64,000 nucleotides of DNA from an uncultured Flavobacterium sp. (GCF_963422545.1 NZ_OY730238.1:248001-312000); one strand, 5' to 3'. Shown: positions 40,086-50,233, counted from the stretch's first letter. The notes: generated by a model not told the origin, from the letters alone. Translations and numbers: made by a program.

Positions 40086-41126
40086 TTATTTTAATACAAA
40101 CCCCATGTCATCCATAAGAATTGTGTTACCTCCAAAACTACCTGACTCTTGTAATGTTAACTGATCAAAAGTAGTTGGGTTTCCGATATCAGAAAATGGA
40201 ATTTCAATTGTTGTCCATTTATTAGTTATAATCTTCTTAACTTGATAAGCCCATCCTCCAAATACAAAAACCACACTTGCAGCTGTATTTGTAGAAACAC
40301 TTTTTACTTTAACTCTAAATGCTTTATATTTTGAAACATCTCTGGAGTTGAATTTCATATCAGCACCATTCCATCCTCCAAAAACAAATTTAATAGCCGC
40401 TTCTCCCTGCACTTTATCATCTTTAAAATTAGTATCAAAAATATCGGCACCGTTCCACATCCAGTGTCCGGCATCTCCTTGTATTACATCATCATATAAT
40501 GCTGAACCAATAGCTTCTGCTGAAATAGTTGAACCTGAAATATTAGTAACAGTTACATATTTATCTGTTGCATTCGCAGGCATTTTAAATTTGATTTGTG
40601 TTAATGTAGACGAAATCACAGGAACATCTGTAGTACCCACTTTTACTGTAGGATTTAAAAAATAATCTCCATAAACCGTTACTATATCACCTTCTACAGC
40701 GTTAATAGAATTAAAGCTATCAAACTTAGGTGTTGGCGGCGCTACTACAAAATCGTAAAAAATAGTCCCTGCTTTTGTAACTAGTTTTATCTTATTGCTT
40801 GAATTTGCATAAGGTGTTTTTTCGTCGATTAAAACAAATATCTCTGTATCTGTAACTAATACAGGATTGAAATAGGTATCAAAATCATTAAAGTAAATTT
40901 TTGTTACTGTCGAAAGTCCTTTACCTCTAATGATATAATAGTTTTTAGGATCACCAACTGTTACGGGAACCAAGTCTCCTTCAACAGATTTTGCTACACT
41001 TGTGATTTCGGCTGCACCCGAACTACTGCCTGACGCATCATTACTATCACATGAAGAAAACAATCCCAGTACCACAGCAGCCATCGCAAAAAGAGGCAAT
41101 AGGTATTTTATTTTTATATTTTTCAT
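40086..41126 (-). CDS. Glycan-binding surface lipoprotein with IPT/TIG domains
   Basis: A lipoprotein of about 346 aa encoded after SusD, in the place where SusE/SusF-like surface glycan-binding proteins stand. I use the ATG at 41126 (MKNIKIKYLL) rather than the TTG nine bases upstream. The signal ends LGLFSSCDSND; the acidic residues after the Cys suit surface export. Two IPT/TIG-like beta-sandwiches follow (about residues 40-210; GDPKNYYIIRGKGLSTVTKIYF, EGDIVTVYGDYFL), then a C-terminal carbohydrate-binding domain with FVFGGWNGADMKF and FVFGGWAYQVKK, whose tryptophans could bind mannan. It helps capture polysaccharide for the SusC/D importer. Confidence 0.85.
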   Translation of the reverse strand: MKNIKIKYLLPLFAMAAVVLGLFSSCDSNDASGSSSGAAEITSVAKSVEGDLVPVTVGDPKNYYIIRGKGLSTVTKIYFNDFDTYFNPVLVTDTEIFVLIDEKTPYANSSNKIKLVTKAGTIFYDFVVAPPTPKFDSFNSINAVEGDIVTVYGDYFLNPTVKVGTTDVPVISSTLTQIKFKMPANATDKYVTVTNISGSTISAEAIGSALYDDVIQGDAGHWMWNGADIFDTNFKDDKVQGEAAIKFVFGGWNGADMKFNSRDVSKYKAFRVKVKSVSTNTAASVVFVFGGWAYQVKKIITNKWTTIEIPFSDIGNPTTFDQLTLQESGSFGGNTILMDDMGFVLK

Positions 41127-41145
41127 AATATTCAAATTTTAATAA

Positions 41146-42744
41146 TTATTTAAAAGTATACGGAGCCGGAGCCTGTAACAACTTAGGGTTTTTAGCCACT
41201 TCATTATCAGGATAATCCATATAAAAATCATTTGTTGCGTGATCGTCACTATATATAGGTGTATAATGACGTTCTGCATATCTGTCACCTCTGTTTTGTG
41301 CTGACATAATTGCAATTGCTTTATTTTTGTCAATACGTCCTAAATCAAACCAATAATCTCCTTCAAAACACAATTCTTTTCTTCTTTCTAAGAATATATC
41401 ATCAAAAGTTACAGAAGCCAGATTGCTTAATCCTGCTCTTTTTCTAACGGCATTTATTGAACTTAGTGCTGAAGCATCTGAAGTACTTGCTCCTCCTGCC
41501 AAAACAGCTTCGGCATGAATTAGCAATAACTCTGCATAACGCATTACATAACTATTATTGTCCATCATTGCCCAGGCATCGGCCTGACCAGTAACATTTC
41601 CGTTTACAAAACCAATACAGTATTTTTTAATTGCTCCGCCAGAAGCCTGAGCTAAATCTTTTCCTGTAGGAACTGTAAACCCAATTCCTTGTGTAGTTTT
41701 TATGTTTGGATAAGTATCACCTGCAACCATTACGGTTTCATGTTTTCTCACATCATTTGCATCATATAATGACAGTAAAACATCTTGACTTGGTCCAAAA
41801 ACTCCTGCATAAGATGCATTTGAAGTTGATAAGGTTCCGTCCTGAAAACCAAATTGTGTATTACAATTGTTTGCTGATCCATAATTTCCATCACCTTTCC
41901 ACTGAATCGCAAAAATAGATTCTTCATTATTATTGTTTGAATAGGTAAACAAATCTCCAAAGCTTTTTCCCGGTAATTGATCACCTCCTAAAAGTTTAAA
42001 CTCGCCGCTATTGATAACACTCTCTGCCATTGCTCTGGCATTTGCATAATCTTTTTGGTACAAATAAACTTTGGCCAGCATTGCTTTTGCAGAACCTTTA
42101 GACACGTGCCCATTATTAGCATAATTAGCACCTCTGTTTTTGTCTGCCAATAAATTAATTGCTTTTAAATAATCCATTGTAATCAATTTATAGATATCGG
42201 CAACTGTATTTGTATTTACATACGGATTACTTGTATAATCAAGTGGATTTTCGATAATTGGCACCGGACCCCAAAGTCTTACCAAATCAAAATAAGCAGT
42301 AGCTCTCAAAAAATAAGCTTCTCCTACAGTATTATCCAACACATTTTTATCAACTGCCGGACCAACTCTGGCTGCCAAAAAGTTAATAATCATATTACTC
42401 TGTTGTACGTTTGCCCATAATGATGACCAGCCATTTACCAATTCAGGATCACTTCCGTTTAATGAAAATGTTCTCAAACCGCTAACATCAGGTGAACCTG
42501 AATACATGTTTCCCGAACCTACTTCGAGCGCCCACCAGAATTTATTATACATCTGAAACCAGGTTCTGCTGTACATGCCGTTTGTTGCCGATGCTACCTG
42601 ATCATTTGTGCTATAATAAGAATCTAAACTTATTCCGTCTTCAGAAGGTCTGTTTGTAAAATCATCCTGACATGATCCAAAAGTCAGAAATGCTGCTGCT
42701 AGAATTAGCAAACTATATTTATTTAAAAAAGATGTCTTTTTCAT
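41146..42744 (-). CDS. RagB/SusD family nutrient uptake lipoprotein
   Basis: A 532-aa surface lipoprotein that covers the SusC pore and binds glycan. The signal ends LTFGSCQDDF, and the QDDF directly after the lipidated Cys is the kind of acidic lipoprotein export signal used by Bacteroidota for surface exposure. TPR-like helices (AYFLRATAYFDLVRLWGPVPII, GSAKAMLAKVYLYQKDYANA) and the C-terminal RAGLSNLASVTFDDIFLERRKELCFEGDYWFDLGR block are standard SusD features. It starts 13 bases after the SusC stop and is surely co-transcribed with it. Confidence 0.96.
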   Translation of the reverse strand: MKKTSFLNKYSLLILAAAFLTFGSCQDDFTNRPSEDGISLDSYYSTNDQVASATNGMYSRTWFQMYNKFWWALEVGSGNMYSGSPDVSGLRTFSLNGSDPELVNGWSSLWANVQQSNMIINFLAARVGPAVDKNVLDNTVGEAYFLRATAYFDLVRLWGPVPIIENPLDYTSNPYVNTNTVADIYKLITMDYLKAINLLADKNRGANYANNGHVSKGSAKAMLAKVYLYQKDYANARAMAESVINSGEFKLLGGDQLPGKSFGDLFTYSNNNNEESIFAIQWKGDGNYGSANNCNTQFGFQDGTLSTSNASYAGVFGPSQDVLLSLYDANDVRKHETVMVAGDTYPNIKTTQGIGFTVPTGKDLAQASGGAIKKYCIGFVNGNVTGQADAWAMMDNNSYVMRYAELLLIHAEAVLAGGASTSDASALSSINAVRKRAGLSNLASVTFDDIFLERRKELCFEGDYWFDLGRIDKNKAIAIMSAQNRGDRYAERHYTPIYSDDHATNDFYMDYPDNEVAKNPKLLQAPAPYTFK

Positions 42745-42757
42745 GTTTCTTTAATTT

Positions 42758-45700
42758 TTAAAATTCTAAGTTAAGTCCAATTAAAAATGTTCTCGCAATC
42801 GGATATCTTCCGTTATCAATTCCTGATAAAAGCACATTTTGGTTAAAAGAGCCTATCTCCGGATCATACCCTGAATAGTTTGTAAACGTGTACAGGTTTT
42901 GAGCAGATCCGTATAATCTTAATCTTGATATTTTATATTTTGAAATAATATCTTGTGGCAATGAATATCCAAGAGTAACATTCTGAATTCTTAAATAAGA
43001 ACCATCCTCGACATAACGATCAGAAATAAGCAAGTTATTATTTGCTGAATCTGCAATTGGTCTTGGGTTATTACTTCCTGTATTTGTAGCTGAATAATAA
43101 TCTAATGCTCTTACTAATTGATTATCATATAAAGATGCATTTGTTGTACCACCTCTTCTGGTTAAGTTCATTACATCGTTTCCATAAGATCCCTGAAGAA
43201 AAATAGACAAGTCTACATTTCCATATTTGAAGTTATTTGTAAAACCATAAGTAAATTTTGGATGTGGGTTTCCGATGAAAGTTTTATCGTTAGCATCAAT
43301 TTTTCCGTCTTTATTTACGTCAACATATTTTACATCTCCCAAAGAAGTTTCTCCAGCTCCTGTTCCTACAGGTTGTCCAAACTGAATTGGTGCAGCATTC
43401 AGAGTTGCCTGATCTTTAAACAACCCGTCTGTTTTATAGCCGTAAAACATACCAATTGGGTTTCCTATTGTAGTATTAGTAACCACAACCGGCTGATATC
43501 CGTTTGTATTAACCTCCTGAGTCAAAACAATTCCGTTTGCAATTGCATCCAAATTATTTTTGTAATGAGAAACCACTAATGACGTATCCCAATTAAATTT
43601 TCCGGATGATCTCATATCATATCCAAGAGTAAGATCAAAACCTTTGTTACTCATTGAGCCTAAATTAGAAATTGGTGCAGAAATTCCTCCATATTGTCCT
43701 CCGCCACCAGTTAAGTATAAAGGCAATGGAACCTGAAATAAGAATCCTTTAGATTTTTTATCATAAACATCAAAACTTGCAGAAAGTTTATTGTCTGGCA
43801 TCGTAAAATCAATACCTAAGTTAGTTTGATTTAATGATTCCCAAACTAAGCCCGGATTTGGATAATTAGATGGCAAAAATCCGCTGCCTAAACCTGAATT
43901 CTGTGGACCTAACATTGCAGAATAGCTATTGTTTGGAATTTGCTGGTTACCCGTTTCTCCGTATCCTACTCTAAATTTAATATTGTCTACATATTTGCGG
44001 GTTCCTGCCATAAAAGATTCATTTGATAATTTCCAAGAACCTGATATCGCATTAAAAACTCCCTTTTGATTATCTGTAGTTGGATCAAACTTAGAAGAGA
44101 TATCCTGTCTGATCGAAGCTGTAATACTATATTTATCATTAAAATCATAAATAATACGGGCAAAAAGAGACGACAGTGACGCACTGCCTTTATATTGTGT
44201 AACCGTATTATTGTCTACATCAGCTAAATTAATTGTATGAATAGAGTTTGTTTTAAAACCATGAGCAGATGCAATCAAACCTTCCCAATGAGAATCGTTT
44301 GCTTCCTGACCTGCTAAAAGCGTAATTTTGTGTTTACCAAAAGTTCGATCATAAGTCAATAAATTTTTGATATTTGTTGAGTACCAGTTTTGTCTTCTTA
44401 CATCAAGATCGGCCGTAATATTTGTTTGAGTTCCCCAAGCATATGAAGGTCTGAAATCATCATTCTCTGAAAATTCTGTATTTGCAGCAATTTCAACACG
44501 ATATTTTAATCCTTTAAAAAGATCAGCTTCAGCATAAACATTACCTAAGAAATTTTTTCTAACTAATTTATTATCTCTTGTTAATGCTTCAGCAACAGGA
44601 TTATAATAAGTAACATTTTGCTCAGAAGAAGGCGGACCGGCAAATGTACCGTCAACATTTCGGACAGGAATATCCGGAGATTGTAATAAAGTATTTGAAA
44701 TTAATCCTGTAAAACTTTGATTTACTGTTATTTTCTCATTTGTAATACCACCAGTAAGATTTCCGCCAATTCTTAACCAAGGTTTGATTTTTGAATCTAA
44801 ATTCAACCTAACCGTGTATCTTTTTAATCCCGAATTGATAATAGTTCCTTCATTATCTAAATAACTTCCTGATAAATAGTAATTAGTTCCATCTTTAGCG
44901 CCAGAAAATGATAATTGATGGCTTTGTGACATTGCCGTTCTATAAACCTGATCCTGCCAGTTAGTTCCGGGTCCTAATAATTCAGGATGCGAAAACTCCT
45001 GACGAGTCTGAAATCCCCAAAGCTTAGCTAAATCAGTTTTAAGAGTAGCATATTGCGACAAACTTAAAACATCTAATTTATTAGCTACAGTAGCAAAAGA
45101 AGTATAGTTCTCATATGAAATTTTTCCGCCACCTTTTTTTCCTGATTTAGTTGTAATAATGATTACACCATTTGCTCCTCTTGAACCGTAAATCGCAGTC
45201 GCAGAAGCATCTTTAAGAATATCCATAGACTCAATATCACTAGGATTAATCATAGATAAAGGGCTCATTGCATTATTACCACTTCCTCCCGAAGCCGAGA
45301 AACCATCTTTACCAGCTAAAGTCTGACCGCTGGTTGATTTTCCGGTAGCATCACCGGAAATTGGCACACCATCAATTACATATAAAGGTTCATTTGTTCC
45401 CGTAATAGAAGTAGTTCCACGTACACGTACAGAAGCCGCTCCGCCAGGTTGCCCAGAGTTATTAGTTACCGAAACTCCGGCCGCTTTACCCTGAAGCATC
45501 TGATCGATAGAAACCTGCTTTAAATTCTCTAAATCCTTAGCTTTTACAGAAGATATTGCACCATTTACATCCTTCTTTTTCTGAGTTCCGTAACCAATTA
45601 CAACAACTTCTTTCAAATCTTCTGAGCTTGATTTTAAAGAAATATTAATTTTTGTTCTTCCGTTAATTGCTATTCTTTGAGAATCGAACCCAATAAATGA

Positions 45701-45949
45701 AACAGACAAAGTTCCGTTTGTTGGAGCGTCAATAGTATATTTTCCATCAAAATCAGTTGAAACAGAAGTTTTGGTGCCAACAACAGAAATATTGGCTCCA
45801 GGAATAGTCATTCCCTTATCATCAGACACCATTCCTGTTATTTTTACCTGAGCTGTTATAAAATTACTCGTCAGTAACAAGAATAAAATCAAAGGAACTG
45901 CTCTGTGGTTAGCATTCCAATGAATAAAGTTAGTCATTAGTTTTTTCAT
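42758..45949 (-). CDS. SusC/RagA family TonB-linked outer membrane importer
   Basis: A 1063-aa outer-membrane TonB-dependent transporter. After the signal peptide (cleavage at FITAQ) comes a carboxypeptidase-D-like domain (KITGMVSDDKGMTIPGANISV), the SusC signature EVVVIGYGTQKKKDVNGAIS, the plug (GKAAGVSVTNNSGQPGGAASVRVRG, ILKDASATAIYGSRGANGVI) and a 22-strand barrel ending in FLIGLNLEF. It imports oligosaccharides released at the cell surface, here mannan oligomers by context. First gene of the minus-strand operon; a 316-base leader separates it from the araC-type gene that follows upstream on the same strand. Confidence 0.97.
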   Translation of the reverse strand: MKKLMTNFIHWNANHRAVPLILFLLLTSNFITAQVKITGMVSDDKGMTIPGANISVVGTKTSVSTDFDGKYTIDAPTNGTLSVSFIGFDSQRIAINGRTKINISLKSSSEDLKEVVVIGYGTQKKKDVNGAISSVKAKDLENLKQVSIDQMLQGKAAGVSVTNNSGQPGGAASVRVRGTTSITGTNEPLYVIDGVPISGDATGKSTSGQTLAGKDGFSASGGSGNNAMSPLSMINPSDIESMDILKDASATAIYGSRGANGVIIITTKSGKKGGGKISYENYTSFATVANKLDVLSLSQYATLKTDLAKLWGFQTRQEFSHPELLGPGTNWQDQVYRTAMSQSHQLSFSGAKDGTNYYLSGSYLDNEGTIINSGLKRYTVRLNLDSKIKPWLRIGGNLTGGITNEKITVNQSFTGLISNTLLQSPDIPVRNVDGTFAGPPSSEQNVTYYNPVAEALTRDNKLVRKNFLGNVYAEADLFKGLKYRVEIAANTEFSENDDFRPSYAWGTQTNITADLDVRRQNWYSTNIKNLLTYDRTFGKHKITLLAGQEANDSHWEGLIASAHGFKTNSIHTINLADVDNNTVTQYKGSASLSSLFARIIYDFNDKYSITASIRQDISSKFDPTTDNQKGVFNAISGSWKLSNESFMAGTRKYVDNIKFRVGYGETGNQQIPNNSYSAMLGPQNSGLGSGFLPSNYPNPGLVWESLNQTNLGIDFTMPDNKLSASFDVYDKKSKGFLFQVPLPLYLTGGGGQYGGISAPISNLGSMSNKGFDLTLGYDMRSSGKFNWDTSLVVSHYKNNLDAIANGIVLTQEVNTNGYQPVVVTNTTIGNPIGMFYGYKTDGLFKDQATLNAAPIQFGQPVGTGAGETSLGDVKYVDVNKDGKIDANDKTFIGNPHPKFTYGFTNNFKYGNVDLSIFLQGSYGNDVMNLTRRGGTTNASLYDNQLVRALDYYSATNTGSNNPRPIADSANNNLLISDRYVEDGSYLRIQNVTLGYSLPQDIISKYKISRLRLYGSAQNLYTFTNYSGYDPEIGSFNQNVLLSGIDNGRYPIARTFLIGLNLEF

Positions 45950-46265
45950 AATAAATGTTTGGTTAGTTTAAATTTGTTTTATTCGTAATTCAAGTCTTAA
46001 AAAAGGGTGTGTTTTTTTTCTTAAATTATTTAACAAATCTATAACAGAACAAAACATCAAATCGATAGTATTATATCATTTAATGATAATATTTTTGCTA
46101 CAGCGCTTAAAAAAAACACATATAAAAATAAAAGCAACAAAAAATTAAATTATTCGCAATCATCATCCTGTAAACCACTATGCTTTATAAATTAAAACTA
46201 ACGAATCATCGAAAAAGCAAACGATTTCGTTAAAAATAATATTTGTTTGTGCAAAAAAAGTATCA
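45950..46265. other. Leader of the susC operon
   Basis: No gene is seen in these 316 bases between araC and susC. A -7-like box stands at 46034-46041 and a TATCAT...ATGATA inverted pair at 46074-46088, a possible activator site. No transcription terminator for the araC gene is obvious. Confidence 0.5.
46034..46041 (-). promoter_or_regulatory. Candidate -7 box of the susC operon
   Basis: Minus-strand TAGATTTG fits TAnnTTTG, 85 bases before the susC start. The nearest -33-like TTTG is 16 bases away, closer than usual, as would fit an activator-dependent promoter. Confidence 0.35.
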
Positions 46266-47144
46266 TTATAAAATACGCTTTAATCCAGAAAAATCTTCCC
46301 TGTATTGACTAGGCGTACAATTTTTAGTAGCCTTAAAACTACGGTTGAAGTTCGCAATATTATTAAAGCCCGATTTAAAAGCAACTTCAGAAACACTCAT
46401 GTCTTTTTCTACAAGCCAACGGGCAGCATATCCAATACGGATATCATTAATATAATTGACAAAAGTTTTCCCGGTACGTTTTTTAATAAATCGGTTAAAA
46501 GAGATAATCGACATACTTGCAACATTAGCCACATCTTCTAAAGTGATCTTTTCAGCAAAATTTTTCTGTACATATTCATGAACCAACTTCATTTTATCAT
46601 AGTCATCAAACGTATCATAATCTACCGTATAAGTCGAAAGCAAACGTTGATTTCTGGAATTTGCCAAATCATATAATAAAGAAGTAATTTCCAAAAAATA
46701 ATCCATACCATCTAATTTAGAAAGCCTTACAAGTCTTGGAGTTAATTCCTCGGCTATCTTTTTCGAGAATAAAATGCCATGAATAGAGCGATTAAACATA
46801 TCCCGAATTGGATTCATAATACGTCTTGACAATAAAGATTCATGAAATAAATCGTTATGAAACTGAATTGTTATTTCGTGAATTTTTTTGCTCGTACATT
46901 TACTTAATTCCCAACCGTGATATAAATTTGGTCCAATCAAAACCAATTCTACACTGTCAATTTCTTCTATATTATCCCCCACAACGCGCTTTACACCTTT
47001 CCCATTTAGAATAAAATTAATCTCAAATTCCGGATGATAATGCACCGGAAAATCAAAGCTGTCTTTTACTCTGTCGAACACTAAAAAACTATCTCCGGCA
47101 GAAAGCGGAGCGATTTCTCTATAAAAATTTTTAGAACTACTCAT
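46266..47144 (-). CDS. AraC family regulator of the mannan locus
   Basis: A 292-aa one-component regulator. The N-terminal half is a cupin-type sugar-sensing domain (FDFPVHYHPEFEINFILNGKG, LVLIGPNLYHGWE), the C-terminal 100 residues carry two helix-turn-helix motifs of the AraC type (ITLEDVANVASMSIISFNRFIKKRTGKTF and SVSEVAFKSGFNNIANFNRSFKATKNCTPSQYRE). It stands between the two divergent arms of the mannan locus and most probably activates both on sensing an intracellular mannose-containing disaccharide. No hybrid two-component sensor or SusR-like membrane regulator is encoded here, so this gene is the only candidate regulator. Confidence 0.92.
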   Translation of the reverse strand: MSSSKNFYREIAPLSAGDSFLVFDRVKDSFDFPVHYHPEFEINFILNGKGVKRVVGDNIEEIDSVELVLIGPNLYHGWELSKCTSKKIHEITIQFHNDLFHESLLSRRIMNPIRDMFNRSIHGILFSKKIAEELTPRLVRLSKLDGMDYFLEITSLLYDLANSRNQRLLSTYTVDYDTFDDYDKMKLVHEYVQKNFAEKITLEDVANVASMSIISFNRFIKKRTGKTFVNYINDIRIGYAARWLVEKDMSVSEVAFKSGFNNIANFNRSFKATKNCTPSQYREDFSGLKRIL

Positions 47145-47449
47145 CTTGAAAACGATATTAGAAAGTGATATTTGCTTTTTTAAATTTGCAATAATATGAT
47201 ATATAATTGATAAAATAATATTAAATATACGATAAACATCCGATTATCTTTGAAAAATAGAATTATCAATTTTATAAAAACTTTGTAGATAATAAACATT
47301 AATCTTTTTTAATACAATATGTTTTTAAAGTTTTGATAATTTTAATCCGAAAACAATATTGATTTAAAGATTCAAAAAATGAAGGTTTTATAATACATTT
47401 CTAATATCGCATTTGACTTATCATATTGAAAAACAACTATACTTTTCTA
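47145..47449. other. Divergent regulatory region between araC and the GH26 operon
   Basis: These 305 bases are extremely AT-rich and have no gene. A TATCTTTG -7-like box is at 47245-47252 for the plus-strand operon. ATGATATA at 47196-47203 recurs upstream of the susC -7 box. Confidence 0.5.
47245..47252 (+). promoter_or_regulatory. Candidate -7 box of the GH26-GH130 operon
   Basis: TATCTTTG lies about 200 bases before the first ATG (47450). There is no TTG at the -33 position, which would suit activation by the AraC protein. Confidence 0.35.
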
Positions 47450-48580
47450 ATGAAAAAAAACATAATAACCCTAATTACAGCAGTATTTATAGGAACTTCT
47501 TGTTCTGCAAAGCCTATTATTAGTAATACTAATTTGTCACTTTCAGATAAAAAAGCAACACCCGAAACTGTTTCTTTATATAAAAAACTGGTTCAGCTAA
47601 GCCAAAAAGGATATCTATTTGGTCATCAGGATGATCTTGCTTATGGCGTAAACTGGAAATACGAAGACGGGCGCAGTGATGTAAAAGATGTTGTTGGCGA
47701 TTATCCTGCCGTTTATGGCTGGGATCTGGCGGGTCTGGAAAAAGACAGTCCTAATAATATAGATGGAGTTCCATTTGCAAAAATGAAGCAATACATAGAA
47801 GAAAGCCATGAACGAGGCGGAATCACAACTATAAGCTGGCATTTTGACAATCCTGCAACCGGAAAAAGTGCCTGGGATAACGTGCCAAATTCTCTTAAAA
47901 CAGTTTTACCCGGCGGAGAAAATCATCAAAAATTTACCGTTTGGTTAGACAAAGCAGCCAGTTATCTTTTGTCTTTAAAAGATAAAAAAGGAAAAAACAT
48001 CCCAATTTTATTTAGACCTTATCACGAACTTACCGGCAGTTGGTTTTGGTGGGGAAAAGGAAATTGTACTCCTGAAGAATTTAAAACATTATGGAAATTC
48101 ACTTTTGACTATTTACAGAAAAAAGGAGTTCATAACTTAATTTACATTTACAACACAAGCAGTTTCGGCTCTGAAAAAGATTTTCTTGCCAATTATCCCG
48201 GTGATAATTATGCTGATATTTTAAGTTTTGACTCTTATCAGAATAATGACGATAAAGAAGGTAAAAAGTTCATTGAAGAAGTGCAAAGTCAGTTGAAAAT
48301 TGTAAATGACCTTGGAACAAAACAGCACAAATTAATTGCAATAGCCGAAGCAGGTTACGAAGCAATTCCTGACCCAAAATGGTGGACGGGAACTTTAGAA
48401 AAAGCTATTGGCGATTATAAAATATCTTATGTTTTATTGTGGAGAAATCACGGCTGGCAAGAAAAAGAAAAAAAAATGCATTACTATGCACCATTCAAAG
48501 GTCAGGTAAGCGAGAAAGATTTTATTGATTTCTATAATTTTGACAAAACCTTATTTGAGAAAGACATTAAAAAAAATTAA
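47450..48580 (+). CDS. GH26 beta-mannanase / mannobiohydrolase, lipoprotein
   Basis: A 376-aa lipoprotein starting at the ATG at 47450 (MKKNIITLITAVFIGTSC); the upstream TTG at 47426 would spoil the signal. Family 26 signatures are the GHQDD entry, the acid/base Glu193 in FRPYHELTGSWFWWG and the nucleophile Glu300 in IAEAGYE. The residues after the lipidated Cys (SAKPII) carry no acidic export signal, so it should stay in the periplasm and may release mannobiose, as the GH26 enzymes next to epimerase and GH130 genes do in Bacteroides. First gene of the plus-strand operon. Confidence 0.9.
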   Translation: MKKNIITLITAVFIGTSCSAKPIISNTNLSLSDKKATPETVSLYKKLVQLSQKGYLFGHQDDLAYGVNWKYEDGRSDVKDVVGDYPAVYGWDLAGLEKDSPNNIDGVPFAKMKQYIEESHERGGITTISWHFDNPATGKSAWDNVPNSLKTVLPGGENHQKFTVWLDKAASYLLSLKDKKGKNIPILFRPYHELTGSWFWWGKGNCTPEEFKTLWKFTFDYLQKKGVHNLIYIYNTSSFGSEKDFLANYPGDNYADILSFDSYQNNDDKEGKKFIEEVQSQLKIVNDLGTKQHKLIAIAEAGYEAIPDPKWWTGTLEKAIGDYKISYVLLWRNHGWQEKEKKMHYYAPFKGQVSEKDFIDFYNFDKTLFEKDIKKN

Positions 48581-48603
48581 AAATTGAGAATTAAAAATTA
48601 AAA

Positions 48604-48760
48604 ATCCGCTTAAATCCGCGTCATCTGCGTGCTAAAAAATTCAACACATAGAGAGATAGATTTTAAGCCTATAAAAGAATTCAAAAATAAAATCTGTTTT
48701 TATCCGTGTTTTTACGAAGTAAATCCGTTTTATCCGCGTCAAAAAAACAACACATAGAAA
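48604..48760. repeat. Degenerate direct repeats ATCCGCGTC ... CAACACATAGA
   Basis: AATCCGCGTC followed by CAACACATAGA occurs at 48613-48653 and again at 48731-48757, with a further AATCCG at 48604. These are remnants of dispersed intergenic repeats in the 234-base gap between GH26 and the transporter gene. Confidence 0.5.
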
Positions 48761-48814
48761 CAATTATCTAATAATTACCCAAATCTAAAAACCACAACCT
48801 TTAAAAAAAGCCTA

Positions 48815-50206
48815 ATGCACAACAAAATTAGTTTAAAAGAAAAAATAGGATACGGTCTTGGAGACGCAGCATCTTCGATGTTCTGGAAAATTTTCAGTAT
48901 GTACCTTCTATTTTTCTACACCGATGTTTTCGGATTGGCGCCTGCCATAGTAGGAACCATGTTTCTGATTACCAGAATATGGGATTCTTGTTTTGACCCA
49001 ATCGTTGGAATCATTGCTGACCGAACAAAAACAAAATGGGGAAAATTCAGACCGTATTTATTATGGATTGCCGTGCCTTTTGCAGTAATTGGAGTTTTAA
49101 CTTTTTATACACCAGATTTTGACGAAAAAGGAAAAATAATTTACGCCTACGTTACCTATTCAGCCATGATGATGATTTACTCCTTAATCAATGTTCCTTA
49201 TGCATCACTTTTAGGCGTGATGTCGTCTGACCGAAAAGAGAGAACCACTTTATCATCTTACAGAATGGTTTTTGCCTTTGGAGGAAGTCTTCTGGCGCTT
49301 TGGTTAATTGAACCTTTAGTGAATTATTTCGGCGGAAGCCTGAATTCTAAAACAGGTTGGTTAGCAACAATTTCCGTTTTTGGAATTATTACAACTGCTT
49401 TTTTCTGGGGATGTTTTTTCTTCACTAAAGAAAGAGTAAAACCAATTTCTGATGAAAAGAATAATCTAAAAGAAGATTTAAAAGATTTACTGAAAAATAA
49501 ACCTTGGTGGATTTTGCTTGGAGCCGGAATTGGCGCTTTAGTATTCAATTCAATTCGTGACGGAGCCGCCGTTTTTTACTTCAAATATTATGTAAGCAGC
49601 AGTGTAAACTTCGATTTTTCGCTTTTCGGGACAGATTTTCACATGACGCCAACTTCCATTTATTTGGTTCTGGGACAAGCAGCAAATATTATTGGAGTGA
49701 TCGCCGCAACACCAATTGCGAATAGAATTGGCAAAAAGAAAACTTTTTTTGGCGCTATGGCTTTAGCTGCAATGTTGAGTTTGATTTTCTATTTCTTCGG
49801 AAAAGAAGATGTTTTCCTAATCATGAGTTTTCAGGTTTTAATCAGCATTTGTGCCGGTTGCATTTTCCCGTTAATCTGGTCAATGTATGCAGATAGCGCC
49901 GATTATTCTGAATGGAAACAAGGACGCAGAGCAACAGGATTAGTATTCTCTGCTTCATCAATGTCACAAAAATTTGGATGGACCATTGGTGGTGCCGCAA
50001 CCGGATGGCTTTTGGGTTATTACGGCTTTAAAGCCAATGTTGAGCAAACGGCAGTAACTCAAAACGGAATTCAGTTAATGTTAAGCATACTTCCTGCAAT
50101 CGCAGCAATTATATCAGTTCTTTTTATTTTGTTTTATCCGTTATCCGAAGAAAAACTACAAATAATGGAACAAGATTTAGACGAAAAACGAGAAAAGACC
50201 CATTAA
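48815..50206 (+). CDS. MFS glycoside symporter (GPH/MelB type)
   Basis: A 463-aa inner-membrane transporter with 12 hydrophobic segments of the glycoside-pentoside-hexuronide:cation symporter family. Landmarks are the start LKEKIGYGLGDAASSMFWKIFSMYLLFFYTDVFGL, the DPIVGIIADRTKTKWGKFRPYLLW loop, and MYADSADYSEWKQGRRATGL. By position between the GH26 and GH130 genes it takes up beta-1,4-mannobiose or a related disaccharide into the cytoplasm; the same gene set exists in Bacteroides fragilis. The GH130 gene follows after 27 bases. Confidence 0.92.
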   Translation: MHNKISLKEKIGYGLGDAASSMFWKIFSMYLLFFYTDVFGLAPAIVGTMFLITRIWDSCFDPIVGIIADRTKTKWGKFRPYLLWIAVPFAVIGVLTFYTPDFDEKGKIIYAYVTYSAMMMIYSLINVPYASLLGVMSSDRKERTTLSSYRMVFAFGGSLLALWLIEPLVNYFGGSLNSKTGWLATISVFGIITTAFFWGCFFFTKERVKPISDEKNNLKEDLKDLLKNKPWWILLGAGIGALVFNSIRDGAAVFYFKYYVSSSVNFDFSLFGTDFHMTPTSIYLVLGQAANIIGVIAATPIANRIGKKKTFFGAMALAAMLSLIFYFFGKEDVFLIMSFQVLISICAGCIFPLIWSMYADSADYSEWKQGRRATGLVFSASSMSQKFGWTIGGAATGWLLGYYGFKANVEQTAVTQNGIQLMLSILPAIAAIISVLFILFYPLSEEKLQIMEQDLDEKREKTH

Positions 50207-50233
50207 AAAATACAGATACAGAAATCTATTTAT

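Noticed and set aside
41127..41135. TTG start three codons upstream of the glycan-binding lipoprotein
   Set aside because: The ATG at 41126 gives a normal signal peptide and is the usual start codon here.
45950..46265. Riboswitch or antisense RNA in the susC leader
   Set aside because: No recognisable riboswitch core or conserved structure; only a short inverted pair and a -7 box could be supported.
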